Assembly (NCBI GenBank): GCA_905182995.1
Contig: CAJJDP010000015.1
Location: forward strand, 248,001-312,000
Direction: 5' to 3'
DNA from: Paramecium octaurelia
Lineage: Eukaryota > Ciliophora > Oligohymenophorea > Peniculida > Parameciidae
Length of the DNA: 64,000 nt
The notes beneath the pieces are model-generated. The model was given only the letters and a program-made list of their open reading frames with translations, had not been told where the DNA came from and made no database searches. Shown one piece after another: positions 13,142 through 25,871 of this stretch. The position numbers were made by a program, and so were the translations under genes. The first letter of the stretch is position 1. Each line of letters starts with the position of its first letter.

Positions 13142-13477
13142 ATGACAATTAGCGAACCACTTGTCTTATAAAAGTTCTTATTCTATTTGGAGAGAATTAA
13201 AAGAGAAAATGTGATACAATTACATATCAATCTATCTCCTCAGCAGATCCTTGACGATTTGATTGAGAAAGCGATGGCTATCATAATTGAATATAAGAAT
13301 TTACAATAACTTGTGTTTAGTATGAGAGGATGTTCCATTAGTGAAATTGCTTGCTTAAATATAATTAATCAAGCTAACACAATAAGTCAATTAAAACAGT
13401 TGACACTAGGAATAACTGGAATATAAATAGTCGATATTCCTGAAACAATAATTAGAGTGGTTGTGTATAACCAATGA
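13142..13477 (+). CDS. Small leucine-rich protein
   Basis: A single-exon frame of 111 residues, MTISEPLVLQKFLFYLERIK..., with leucine-rich spacing (LQQLVFSMRGCSISEIACLN, then QLKQLTLGITGIQ) suggestive of two or three LRR turns or an ARM-like helix pair. There is no clear family. Its TGA (13475-13477) overlaps the ATG (13474-13476) of the following mTERF-like frame as ATGA. This is odd for a eukaryote and may mean that the two are parts of one transcript, or that one of the two ends is misread. Confidence 0.55.
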
Positions 13478-14731
13478 AAATATATTTTAATATTAATTTA
13501 TTAAATGAAGCCCATCTTTTTAGATTTAGTACTTATGCTAAATTCGCAGAAAAAATGTAAAATACAAATTTGCAACCATTTACAATTACGAAACCCAAGT
13601 CAAACCTGCTTTAAATATCTATGAATCTATGGGATTTAATGAATAAATGATTTTCAGAATTTTCAAAAATAGAGGTCTTTCTCTTGTCAAAGAGGATGCA
13701 TTAAATGATATTGGACAACTTAATGAGTTATTCAAATATAGATTGAATGCAGAAGCAAATTAAATTTCGATCACATTAATACAGATAAATGCGAACTATC
13801 CTTTTTAAAGACCCATAAATATTGAGCCATTCTATTGAAAAAATGGGCAATTATCTTGACCTATTTGAAAATTAATTACAAATAAGCAAAGAATCAATTT
13901 TATCTATATTGACAGCATATCCTTTATTAATGAGAAATTTTGAAGTTAACTATGAAAAGTTTAGAAATGTTTTTAATACATATGCACATGTAAATGACAA
14001 ACAATTTGGATAAATATTGGTGAATACTCCCTTCTTATTTTCATTCAATCTTGAAAGAATACCACCTAATTTTAGAGTTATGTATAATAGAGAGTATATA
14101 ACCAAGGAAATCTAAGAATTGGTAATTATTCATTATGATTTGTTAGGTTCAAAAAACTGCAGAGTTTTTAGCCCTTAAAAATCACGATTTAGATAGATTA
14201 TTGAATCATTATGATGTTTTAATTCCAAATAAGGAGGTTTAGCATTAATTATTAATTAACAATCATAAATTATTACTCTTAAAACCAGCATATATGTTAA
14301 GTCCAAAGATCAATTTATTCAAAGAAATTTGGTTATCAGTTAATTAAATAGGATAGATTTTATAAATATGTCAAAACTTATTTTTGAAGAGTGTATGAAC
14401 ATTAAAATTGAAATTGAAATTTTTGAAAAACATTTGAACATTAAAATCAAAGATTCTCCATATTTTCCATAGGTTTTAGAGTTCGATTTTTGGACTGTCT
14501 TAAGACCTAGGTAATAATCTATTACTATTGAGATTGGTCATTTTGAATAATCTAGAAAATGCTATGGATAATTTAAAGATGGATTAAGATGAATTCATAA
14601 AAAAGTACGATTGTGAATAGAAATATCAAGAATTTTTAAATGAAGCACCAACTAAAAAGAAAATTGATGCAGACTTCATGATTAGGAAATACCATAGATA
14701 TTGTCATGATAGAATATAATTATTACATTGA
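13474..14731 (+). CDS. mTERF-like mitochondrial protein, frame problems
   Basis: The N-terminus MKIYFNINLLNEAHLFRFST is a typical mitochondrial presequence. Downstream come helical mTERF-type repeats: ESILSILTAYPLLMRNF, QILVNTPFLFSFNLERIPPN, and near the end CMNIKIEIEIFEKHLNIKIK with VLEFDFWTVLRPR. mTERF proteins bind nucleic acid in mitochondria and act in transcription or ribosome assembly. Introns near 14123 (25 bp) and at 14332-14351 fit. Two frame breaks are not explained by introns: one at an A6 run (about 13550) and one at a T5 run (about 13802). Each is mended by a one-base length difference, so sequencing error in homopolymers is the simplest reading; true decay is possible. A further splice near 14516 is uncertain. 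About 400 residues. Confidence 0.6.
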
Positions 14732-14977
14732 TGTATGATATTTAATTGATCATTTTCTATTACATATCTAAATTAATTAAAAGTTGAAATAAGTGGTTTA
14801 GATAATACTATACTTTTTAAATATTACTTTAATTATAATTTCATTTAGACCATTTTTTTACTCTATAAGATAATATATAATTTTTTCAATTTCAATAAGC
14901 TGAATAATTAGTTTAACTTTTTTAAATTATTATTAAAGATGTTTTGATTTTTTTCTTATATTCAATAAATCAAGAAT

Positions 14978-17900
14978 TCAAAATAAAATGGAAGTTTTGT
15001 AAGAATAAAATAATAATCTACTGAAAATTGAACATTTAATTATAATCAATGATAAATTTTATTTCTTAGATAATTTTTAATGGATTTGATTCTATTATTA
15101 ATAAATATACTAAAGTTACCTTAAGATTAAATCTAATGGTATCATTAGAATCAATAAACGAGTATTCAAAATATCTTAATTATTCTTTAATTAAACAGGT
15201 ATCCATACAAAAGTTACGCCAATTAACAGAAGAATGTTTATACATAAGAATACTGCCAATCTTAGAATATCTGTCTAGTCAAAATGTTCTAAGATAGTTT
15301 ATTCCATAATTGAAATTAAATATCGATAGCATGCCCTTATAAATATTTTTTACATTCTTCTCATCGATGTGACTGAAATAGTATTGATCAAATTCATTCG
15401 AGTGTTCAAGTCTGGATCGTCAGTCATATAAAATACTTGTTTCTGACTGCTGTTGCGATGTTCAAAGTTTTGAATTGTTTGTCTCAAATCTTCAACAAAT
15501 TTGGTTATCCCTATCGACAATCCATTCTGAATTATTCCACCATAAAATGAATTACATACAGGTTCAGTAACAGTGCTTTCAATAGATGCAATAATGGAGC
15601 ATGGGTTATTAATAAAAATATCATAAAATGCAGTTTTGTATTTGTCTTCGAATAGATCCCAAGTGTCTGTGTGTAGTTGATGTATTTCGGCATCAATATC
15701 ATATAATTATACGGTTATCTTTCTCAATTCATCAATACCATTATTATTATAGATCAAATAACTGGGATCGTAAATAAATTATCTTAAAGCATTATCAGCA
15801 AATCTATTAAAGACTTCTGCTGAACTAGTAAGATTTAAAACAGGCAATATCCTTTGAACTTAACTGACCACGATTTCCACTTAAAATTCTAAAAATAGGA
15901 AGTAAAAGAAAATAAGCAAATTCAATATGAATGAAATGAACAATTAGTTCTAAAATTCTTTACTAGAGTCCTTATGTTTCCTTCTTTTTGGTCTAAAATT
16001 TAACACTGCCGCCTCATCACCCTTTTCAACAGGTTTCTCTTCGGCTTCAGATATTAGCTAATTAAATTAATAATATAGTACATCATCATCTCCGATTTAC
16101 AGATCTGTCAAAAACAATTCACAATTGTTATATATCTATTTAATTTGATTTTCTTTAATATCCAAAAACAATTAAATGATTTCAAGTTTATTATGATAAA
16201 TTTGATAGAAGTAACATAATGAAGCCAAAAATCTAAAAATATTTGTGAAATAATTACAAAATGAATGTCATAAAGGAAACAATGATTAGGAAAGTATTGA
16301 CACTCCTATCTATTAGTGATGACTTTGAGAGTATATTGTAATAATAATAATTTTAGGATATGTGTTAAGCAAGGGCCAAAGAATTGTATGAATTATATTC
16401 AAAGTAAAATATTAAAGGATTTTGATCATTAAATTCAGTTAAGTCTGAATTGTTCAATTTGATGGCTACAGAAATCAACTACTCTATAGTCTCTGATAAA
16501 GTATAATTTTATAAATCACCATAATAGTTTTTCATTTGCACATTTAAACTTTTAAATTAAGTTTCATAATATTCGTATTCTTAAATAAAAGTTACTTCGG
16601 CTAAAGATAAATTTAATTATAACTCTTGAATTTATGCTAAATTAATTTTGAAATTGTTTCTTTATATTTGAACAAATGTATTATTTGTAAGTATTTATTA
16701 TAATGGTGAAAAACCATAATTTAAAAACTTTAAGTCTTAGAGAACAGATTGTAGTAGTAAAAATATTGCTACTCTTTCATTATTTTATCTCAAGTATGGG
16801 ATATTCATTTGAAGATCCTCATTAAGTTTTGTACCCAAAAAGTATTCTGTAAATATACAGATTATTATTATCAAGAGTAATGTATTAATTAGTATTTGCA
16901 TTTTTTTATTAATCGAGGGTAATAATGACTATTTGATTTCAGTTTCAATCAAAGATTTAGAAGAGTAATTTTGATTCAATTACAAAACGCTTTGTTCTTC
17001 GTCTAAGTCATCTTAATATGCTAATATGATTTAGTTATTTTATGATTCTTCATCCTCTTCCTCTGGTTATTAATCATCAATGTCAACTAATTTATCTCTC
17101 AATAAACGAACAGTTCTAATCCCTTAAGCTAATCCATTGGTTTCATCCTACTATTTAACTTATTCTTAAGTCACAGTGTCGTCAGATTACTTTTATGCAC
17201 TCTCCCAAATAATACTTGAGTCAAATTTAACGGAGTTATCAAAAGTATCCGTAATGTTTACTTTCTCTAATTAATAAATGTTTTAAGGTATGAATTTAAA
17301 CCATTATTGTTATTACAACTATTTCTTTACTACTTACAAACCATTTATTTGTGGCTTTATCAAATCCAGTCTTATTATATATCCAAACACTCTGTTCTCA
17401 ATATTTTCAGAAGCCAAGGAATTGAACATGATTTCAGTAACCTAGCAGTTAAAAACTGTTTATTCATGAAGATCGAGCTAAATATTTTCAGAACTAAATT
17501 TGATAAAGTCCAAATCCTTAGATAATCTTTAGGAAGGTGTGTATACTAATTTATCACCTTATCTTGTTTGATAATCTTCCTTGATATCCATGAAATTTGG
17601 GAAAAGATCGTTTATATTCAGTCTCTTCATTTCTATGATTTTATTGTCTATCCCCAAAACCTTGATGCACATTGAATTAATGTTCTCAATTTATCCATTC
17701 GATTAACATAAAATGTAACAATAAGGTTTAAATTAGACATCTTATATTAATTAAGCCATCAAGTAGACTTCTTGATTTTAGGTTTAAATAATCTTTACTT
17801 AAAGTAAACATTGAATAATATAATGAGCTTTATTTTTTACAAAAATGACTTTGCATCCTTATTCTTTTGCCTCTTGTATTTAGTTGAGATCACTGTTCTC

Positions 17901-20001
17901 AAGAAATCTAGTCATTATAGTAGTATGCCATTTTGAGTAGCTAAAATCAAATAATTATAACATACATCTCTGGTTATAATATATTTAAATGTCTACCTAC
18001 AAGATCTGTTTTAGTATAACCCAATAAAGAACAGGCTGCCTTATTTATTGACTATATAATTCCTAATTGATCTCCTTCAGTTTGACAAACTAAAATTGCT
18101 TGAGATGAATTCCCCATTTCATCCAAAATGTAAAGTCCCTTAAATTCTGAATTCTTATTATTTTTTTCTATCTCAAACATTTATTAACTCTTTATTTCAT
18201 CATTCCAAACATACTTATAATATTTACCCATCAATAAGTATAACTTTTTATGTTTTTAATTCAATTTCTTTATTCTCTTCCATTAATCTTCTACTATTTA
18301 GGCAAACTATTGAATCTTAGTACCCAAGTACAGCAATTTCCCTGTGTCAGGCATTTCCTCTTGCAATTAAGACCAAAAGTCTATAAATAATAATGCAGTT
18401 CTTTCAACCATATTCATTAACTATTTACTTTAAGCTAAAAAAGTCATTTCATTTGAAACATCCAAATGAATTGAACTTTCTTACTATTATTATTGCAATT
18501 CTTCTTCAATTATCTTCTTAAATCTAAAGATAATAAATGAAAAATCAAAACTAACATTGCTTTATTCAGCCTATTACAATTCAGTTAATGCTAACTACTT
18601 TAGTTTCAAGTAATCCATTAAAAAGTAAGCATAATGGAGTCTTAAATGAATGTCTGTTGGAAAATTCTTAATACCATAAAAAAATATTTGATTGATTACA
18701 TCCAACAAAATTTGATTACCTTATCTTGTAGATTTCTTTTTTTCTGTTTATTTACGAGCTTTGAGAACGCAATCTTGTTTTGGACAAGCATTTTTATGTA
18801 CTTCAATATAAGCATCTAGTTCTAATTAAATATAATGATCATTATGTGCATTCTGAATCATATTTAACAAGTATTCGCATAGTTAAATTATGTGATCTCC
18901 ACTCTCATGAGGATGAATATTAGCTGCAAATAAGTCTACTTACTCAGATGGTTCTCTTATTATGATTATCGTAAGAAATGGAATACCAATTAGCCATGCA
19001 TATAAAGACTTTCTGAAGTAGTAGCCCTCCAGTATAGCAGCAAAGGTGAGCATAAATGATGTCCAAAAATTTAGTGCAGTTATTATAACCCATAAGGTTT
19101 ATATATTTTTATTATGAAATGGTTAAGTAGACTTTACTAAATAAAAAAGCAAATAACTATTTATTAAAAACACGATTAAAATTACTGATATGTATTAAGG
19201 AGTTTCCAAAAGTTGATATGTCATTATATTAATCAGTATACAATAATGATAAAACGAATAAGGTCTTCCCGTCCTTTGAGAAAAAGCGTTCATTTAAGTT
19301 TTTTTTGATTAATAACAAATTAATGAAACTATGCTAATTAAGCCCTAGCTTAAAATTAAACTCAATATTGCAAAAATAGCGTGAATACTATATTCGAAAG
19401 TCCAACAAACTTAAGAATTTAAATAAACCATTACTTAAATACCATCTTTCTCATGACAAGCCAAATACTATAATATTCAAGAAGAAGACTTACTCCAAAA
19501 AATATTTGCATAAGCGGAAAATAACCTATAGTCAATAAAAATTTCAATAGATAGCCAAGTATTTTAATCAAAATTATTGGGGCATCTTTGTCTAATATAC
19601 CAACTAAAAATAGCAACATTATAGTGACGAGCACAATGGAGAAGAAGAAATACAAAAAGGCTAAAAATATTGAGAAATCAGTATTAACAATATGCAATAA
19701 AATTGTAAAGTAGCTATTTGATCACTTTATTACTTTACCTTAAAAATTATGTAATTGTATGTGTTAACTAAGTGTTATTCCATAAATATGAGGTTTTTAA
19801 TGCAAAGGCTAAATATATTAACTAAAACATTTATATAAAAGATAGAGCCATGCTAACATATATAGATTAGTTATCAAATTATAAAACTTAATATATTGCA
19901 CTAAAAATATAAATAATTTACTTGAACAATTTAGATCTCATGAAAACATACACCTTTTAGAACAACGAAGTATGTAATCCTAAATTTTTTAAATTATTCA
20001 T
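14978..20001 (-). CDS. Large multi-pass membrane protein with PAS domain (TmcB-like)
   Basis: A 5-kb gene of the ciliate-expanded family annotated elsewhere as tiny macrocysts protein B-like. The N-terminal third has several membrane helices (for example 19697-19431, LAFLYFFFSIVLVTIMLLFL, and about 19300-18950). A conserved cytosolic block follows (HLRLHYAYFLMDYLKLKQL, QAEQSNVSFDFSFIIFRFKK). A PAS domain lies near 18150-17950 (GLYILDEMGNSSQAIL, INKAACSLLGYTKTDLVGRH). The C-terminal part has FNRFADNALRQFIYDPSYLI, a membrane helix (AVFLCINILLLIGVTFVWIP) and RLLILMIPLDLI, ending at TGA 14978-14980. An intron of 25 bp lies near 19736-19712. The start at 20001 is my choice; 19941 or 19851 are alternatives. 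Function unknown; sensory or channel-like roles have been suggested for the family. Confidence 0.8.
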
Positions 20002-20041
20002 ATTAAATAAATATTGTTATATATTATTTTTAATACTCAAT

Positions 20042-20922
20042 TAGTATGAATAACTTTTTAAGAATGTGAAAGCAATTTTTATGTAGCCATTTGTAATCGT
20101 AATGAAAACATTTATATTTTTGATCTATGATATTTAATTTACTGTTAACACATCAAAGAAATACGAATGTTCATAAAATAGAACATAGTTGGAATATATT
20201 ATGCTACATAGTTTAATGATAATCCATTCGTATATATTGAATATAATAAAGCTATTTATGTGTAATAAATAACATTAATTACATATATAGTTTATTGATT
20301 AAAAAAAAAAAGTTTTATTTAAAGCTTTGAATGTTTAATAGACATTTTTATTGTTTTCTTATTATGAAGAAGGGCAGGTTTTCCATTTCAATTTTGGATG
20401 TAATTATGATTTTATTGAAACTATCATATATTATATTTTTGATTCAACAGATTAAATAGGAAGTTAAGAGCATTTTTATAGTTGTTTTTTGATATTTTGT
20501 GTAAGTTTCATTTTATAAGGTCTATTCGAAATATTATTAATAATTGGAAATAAAGTTTAACGATTCAAATTTATTGAATAATATATAGAATATTATAACA
20601 TAAATAAGTAGGTCATTTAAAATATTATCCTGGCATATGTTCATTCCACTAAAGATTTCAATATATTTAATAAACTATTTTATTTTTCCGATATTAACTT
20701 TAATAAAAAAATTAATTACATCATCAGAGTCCGAAATAGTGTGATATTAAACTGCTTAATTAAATTAGAGCATTTTTGTAAATTCTGCCTAAAATAAAAT
20801 TTATTTGTTATTATTTCCTTTATTAGCAACAACAACGAATGCATTGAATAAAGGATAATACAATTCTAAATTAAATATAATTTAAACCTTCGAAAATTTC
20901 TAGGGGATTTAAGTGATTGAGT
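20042..20922 (+). pseudogene. Long plus-strand frame, possible decayed membrane protein
   Basis: About 290 codons without TGA, containing hydrophobic stretches (FVIVMKTFIFLIYDI, FLIFCVSFILQGLFEILLII). The order YIFDSTDQIGSQEHFYSCF, then a helix, then KFIEQYIEYYNINKQVI faintly recalls the pore-S6 and linker of ciliate cyclic-nucleotide-gated-type potassium channels, but no pore signature (GYG) is present. No convincing start codon. After 20922 possible continuation in other frames to about 21000 is broken. It overlaps the minus-strand frame at 20659-21410, so at most one of the two is real in the shared part. Confidence 0.25.
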
Positions 20923-21410
20923 ATCCAAATATGGAATTTGTGGATTACATTCCCAAAGGTAATTGTGTGAACATAACAATCTTATTTTAAAATGATATTG
21001 TTCGATTATGTCTATTCTTCGGTGGTGCTATCTGTTAGATTATCTGAAGTTTCTGCTATGTTTAATCAGATTAAGCTTACAGGAATCCAAAATAGATTGT
21101 AGTCTCTTTAGGTTCATAGAAAAATCCTCACAAATCAATAATAGAAAGTGAGATTTATAAATAGTGGTCTTTTCAAGCAAGAAGATTGGCTCAGAACCGA
21201 ATGGGTCGAATGAAAAATCATGATTTATAATAAATCCTTCTAGTTATGGAGAAGGCTATTGGTGTTCCAAGAGTATTTATCGGCTTTCATCTTATTTGGT
21301 TAATTTCTATAAGATAGATAGAGTAGATTTTAAACTTGGAGATATTCTTCTTCGGTTTCAGCATGAACTGCCATTCTTCTTTGTCTTCTTCTTGTTTCAC
21401 ATAATATCAT
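20659..21410 (-). CDS. Hypothetical protein
   Basis: Starts at ATG 21410 with MILCETRRRQRRMAVHAETEEEY, which has strong coding character. With one 29-bp GTT...TAG intron (about 21310-21338) the frame runs 240 codons to TGA 20659-20661. Middle section: GFIINHDFSFDPFGSEPIFL. The last third is Leu/Ile/Asn-rich and could be fortuitous. No domain is recognised. The start is only 50 bp from the divergent kinase ATG at 21461. The 3' half conflicts with the plus-strand frame at 20042-20922. Confidence 0.45.
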
Positions 21411-21460
21411 TTATTTTAAATTTTTTTTTAACTTAATACCTAATAAATAATCATCTGTCA

Positions 21461-23131
21461 ATGTAAGTTGAAGCACCAGTTGTATATTAATTTGAATGCT
21501 TTCGTAAGGGAAAAAATGGAAACAAGAAATATATAGGAATTTTAAGGCAAGATAGATTGGATTTATGCAAGGTATAACAACTTGAAATCATTGATATTGT
21601 AGGATAACCAACCAAATTTCAAATATTCTTTGCCGATTTAGCTTCAAACCCATATAAAGTGGGAAGTCGAAGAGGACAATCAAGAAGGGAAAAAGCATTA
21701 CAAAATAGTCTCATTCAAATTTCAATAAGTGCTCAAATACATTCTAACATTTCATAGGTTAAGTAAATAAACGAAAACCATGTGGCCAAAATAACTACTT
21801 TTTGTGGAGATGAAAAAACCCTGGCTACATTGAAAGAACATTTGAGAAATAAGATCATCTTTTAAAGAATTCAAGACTTTTATACTCCTCTCCAAACCTT
21901 GGGGAAAGGAGCCTCCTCTAGAGTCTTATTGGTGAGACACAAGAATACAGAAAACTATTATGCTGCAAAATGTGTTGACAAATCGTATGTTAATGAAACA
22001 GAAAATGGAATAGTATTAGTTTAAACATAAAAAAGGAATCCATGTTTTAAGAGATAGCAATAAATAATGATCTAGATCATCCTTCCTTTATCAAATTACA
22101 TGCAGTCTATGAAGGAGACAACACATTCTATATGGTTATGGATTTATTGGAAGGGAAGAGCTTGCATGAAGAATTAAACAACCATAAGAATGGATTCTCA
22201 GAAGATATAGTAAGGAACATAATGTGGGTAATACAATTAATGTATATATAAAGTAAATTCTGACTGGTATTGAATATATGCATGAAAAATAAATTATGCA
22301 TCGAGATTTAAAACCTGAGAACATTATGCTACTGAGAAAGGACGATTTGAATTCTCTTAAGATTGTTGACTTTGGTTTGGCTACATATTGTAATGTAAAT
22401 AAGTATCACATATAATAATTAATCAGATATTTATTTCCTAAATGTGGAACGCCTGGATATGTTGCTCCAGAGATAGCTAATCTTACTGACAAAACGTTAA
22501 AATATGATAAAGTTTGTGATATTTTTAGTGCTGGAGTGATATTTTTTAAATTGTAAGCTCTATCTTAAATTTAAGATTAACAGGAAAAGATCTTTTTCCA
22601 GGAGTAGGATTTAATTTGGTTTTGAAATTAAATAAGTAGTGTAAAATTGATTTAACTCCTTTGCAAATGAAAAAAATTGATCCATTCATTACTGTATTTG
22701 TTTCTTTTCATTAAATTTAGAACCTAATTCAGAGAATGCTAGAAAAGGAACCAACTCAAAGAATAACAGCTACTCAATGTTTATAAGATCCATACTTCCT
22801 TCCTTGTTATCAAGAAACCGGTATCCAAGGACCTGCTAAGTTAACAGCCTTCCAGAAAAAGCAAATGTTTTCTACATGCGGCAAAGCTTTCACTACTGAA
22901 TTCTAAAATGAAAATCAAAAAGGAAGCCCTTCAGATAGAATAGAAAATAAAGGATCCTTTGTTACATAAGACACCACCTATAAGCCGATCTAATAACACC
23001 AATAGAAAATTATATAAAAATTTAATACTACAGAATTTGATCATATTGATCCTACTCAAAGTCCATCTATGGATCAAGTAAAGAAAAAGTTTTAAAAAGG
23101 GGATCCAATTGAAGAAGAAGATGAAAAATGA
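21461..23131 (+). CDS. CaM-kinase-like Ser/Thr kinase with PH-like N-terminus
   Basis: The N-terminal 150 residues ([36 protein letters not shown], and a closing helix [15 protein letters not shown]) look like a PH-type domain. The kinase domain follows: [81 protein letters not shown]. All catalytic residues are present. Five introns are needed: 21.99-22.03 kb (17 or 23 bp), about 22231 (26 bp), 22396 (24 bp), 22553 (23 bp) and 22700 (27 bp); the coding length is then divisible by three (about 516 residues). Three of them end in AAG. The tail is Gln/Lys-rich and ends EEEDEK. Architecture matches the gene at 60064. Confidence 0.9.
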
Positions 23132-23843
23132 AAATATTAAAATTTCATTATTATTATGTTATTAAATTCATTCTCGTAATTGATTTGTCAAATTTCAATA
23201 TTTTATAAATAGATAATCATTCACAATGAAGATTAATATGAGTAAGATATTCATAAATTGTTAAACTAAGCCATTATTAAATAATATGTTTAATGTAATT
23301 TTTTACAATTATAATAAAGTCTGAGATATTTATAAAATATAATATTACTAAATTACTATTTCAATGATTAAACAGTTTTTTTAAGTAATCTTCTATTAAA
23401 ATTTTATTATTGCAATTAATTTAATCATGAAATATAATTTATTTATTAAGTAGTTTTTGTATTATTGACAAATTGATTATCTCAAAACTTAACGACGTCA
23501 AATAATAGATTTTTCTTTAATTCCAAACTTCATTTACCTAACAAGTCTTATTATAAAGTTAATTTATTAACTCAACTTCCATAAATATATTTTTAGATAG
23601 ATAAATATGATTTTTTAGTCTTTTAATTGTAAATTTTATCTCAAATGTTACTAAGAATGTAATGTTAAAAATAAACTAATAAATAAAAGTATGTGATCAA
23701 TGCTTTCAAAGAATGAAGATTAAAATTTAATGAGAAAGCTGAGATTTATTGGAAGAATCTATAAAGACTCATCCAATCACAAATATAAGTTTTTGATTAT
23801 TATTATTTTATAAATCAAAATTTCATAATCAGACATCCAAATA
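23132..23843. other. AT-rich spacer without a gene
   Basis: About 710 bp between two plus-strand genes. I find no open frame with coding composition on either strand and no RNA gene or repeat. Confidence 0.6.
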
Positions 23844-25797
23844 ATGAATGAATATCAATCTTATACTTCTGATAATCGTAAATCAAAATAAACTATAAAT
23901 ACTATTGAAGAGCTTAGTAAAAATCAATCATTCAGAATTCTCAAACTCTAGACATCTGGACTTGGGAAGATGAATAATAGCAGTAAAAGAAACCCATAAA
24001 ACTTTGATGTTTCCCAAGTCTCTACATCTATGCCATTGAGGTAATTGAACCTTTATTATTCCTTTAAGTTAGAAGAATATGTTATCATTTTTGGCTCATG
24101 ATGAGTCAAAGCGTCCCAATTCATATGAATAGTTGTATTAAGATTTGTAACAATCAAAACAATAAGTGAACAATCTCAAAGATGAAAACACAAGACTGAG
24201 AACCAAAGTATAACATAATGAAGTATGTTTGATTGCCTATGACTTAGAGAGAATTCTTAAAGTATGAAAACTTAATAGAAGATTTAACTACTCAAAAGAA
24301 ATCGAATAATTCAGATCTTCAGATTATTTCACTACGGAAGTAAGTTAAGGATAAAAGCTAAGAATTGGAAGATAAGATGAAGGAGTTAGAAATATTGAAG
24401 AGAAATAGTAAAGTTTGCAAATTATAAGAATTGGAAGTAATTATGCTCTATTAATCATAGATTGAAAAAAAAGTTTATTTTGAATAGACTTTAATGATGA
24501 AGCATATGTTATAGATGGCCTAAGACCAGATTTAATATCAACAAAGCAAGTTAGAATAAGTGTAACATTTAGAATCTCAATTAGATATTTGTCATGAACA
24601 AATGTTTAAATTATAATAATAAAACAATGAGTAATTTGAGATCATTAGTAAAAAGGAATAAATCATAAAAGAATTGAAAATCCAATTAAAAAACTAATCA
24701 ATTAAATAATAGCAAATACTTTAAAAATAGCAATAAATTTAATTAAAGTATGACAATTTGCATCTGCTCTATCAATCTATCAAAGGAGGACACAACAATA
24801 CTCAACCTAAGGACACTTCTTTAAAGTTCCCGAAAGATCTTGTTATATTGAAATTACATTAAAAAAGAGTCACAATGAATCAATATAATAAGGCAATTGA
24901 AGTATTAAAGTAAGCAAAAAGTAAACAAGAATTTGGTTAAATGTTGTAAATGTAAGAATATCAATTTATTTTAATTTAGAGACCCATTTTATTTAAGTGA
25001 GACCGAATCTTAATAAGTGGTAGATAAACTAACAGGAACATAGTCATTATCTTAACAATTCATCACTTAATTAAGTTATCAATCCTTAGAAGGTTTGGAT
25101 GAATAGTAGGCACAATAATTAATCAATAAGGTATTCCAATAAGTAGCGTATAGTCTCTTTAATCTAAAAAAGATCGTGTAAGATAGTATTGGATTTAATA
25201 CAAATACAAAAAAGTTGGAAGAGACGATATTATCAAATTTATTTAGGCCATGAATTTTAATTGGGATTAATAGACAACATCATATTTTCTATTAGAAGTA
25301 TCTCAATTATTTTATTAAAGATATTCTAAAATAATTTGTCAAATAACAATGTAACTAATAATAGTGAACAGAATTCATAAAGCATGAGAGTGTCTATAGA
25401 CTTTATTACTAACCCTTTTTCAAGATAATCACATCATAAAAGTTCAAATGAAGTCTAATAATAGGATAGCTTTATTAGAGATCTGAATGAGTAATAGAGT
25501 AATTAATAGGTCATCGAGAATTTTAATCCAAATGATGAAGTCTTAATTAATTAATTTTTCCCTACTGATGAAGAGGATAAATAATTTGAAATAATCAGCA
25601 GCAACCCTCAAGAGAAATTGACTTCAAAATATCAACAAGAGAATGAGATTTAAGAAGTTAATGAAGAGGATATGCTAAGTTCGAAACCATAAGATGAAGA
25701 TAATGCTAATGATATTGCCTATTTGGAAAGCAATCAATAAGAAGAATTAGTTTAAGAAGTTAAAAGCCTTGAAATTTTGAATGATTATCAATTATGA
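23844..25797 (+). CDS. Coiled-coil protein
   Basis: Starts MNEYQSYTSDNRKSKQ. Residues about 70-380 are nearly continuous heptad-rich coiled coil (KQVKDKSQELEDKMKELEIL, KQQIIKELKIQLKNQSI) in which most Gln codons are TAA or TAG. The C-terminal third is acidic (NPNDEVLINQFFPTDEEDK, EEDMLSSKP). Introns with good GT...AG ends are inferred near 24053, 24220, 24953 and 25301; an additional splice near 25200-25250 is unresolved. The protein is about 600 residues. No family is recognised; cytoskeletal or basal-body proteins of ciliates often look like this. Confidence 0.7.
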
Positions 25798-25871
25798 CTA
25801 ATATTTTTATCATTTACACTATCCAGATAATTTAAAAATTCTATAGCTGGTTTGTTTATCCACTAAATATA

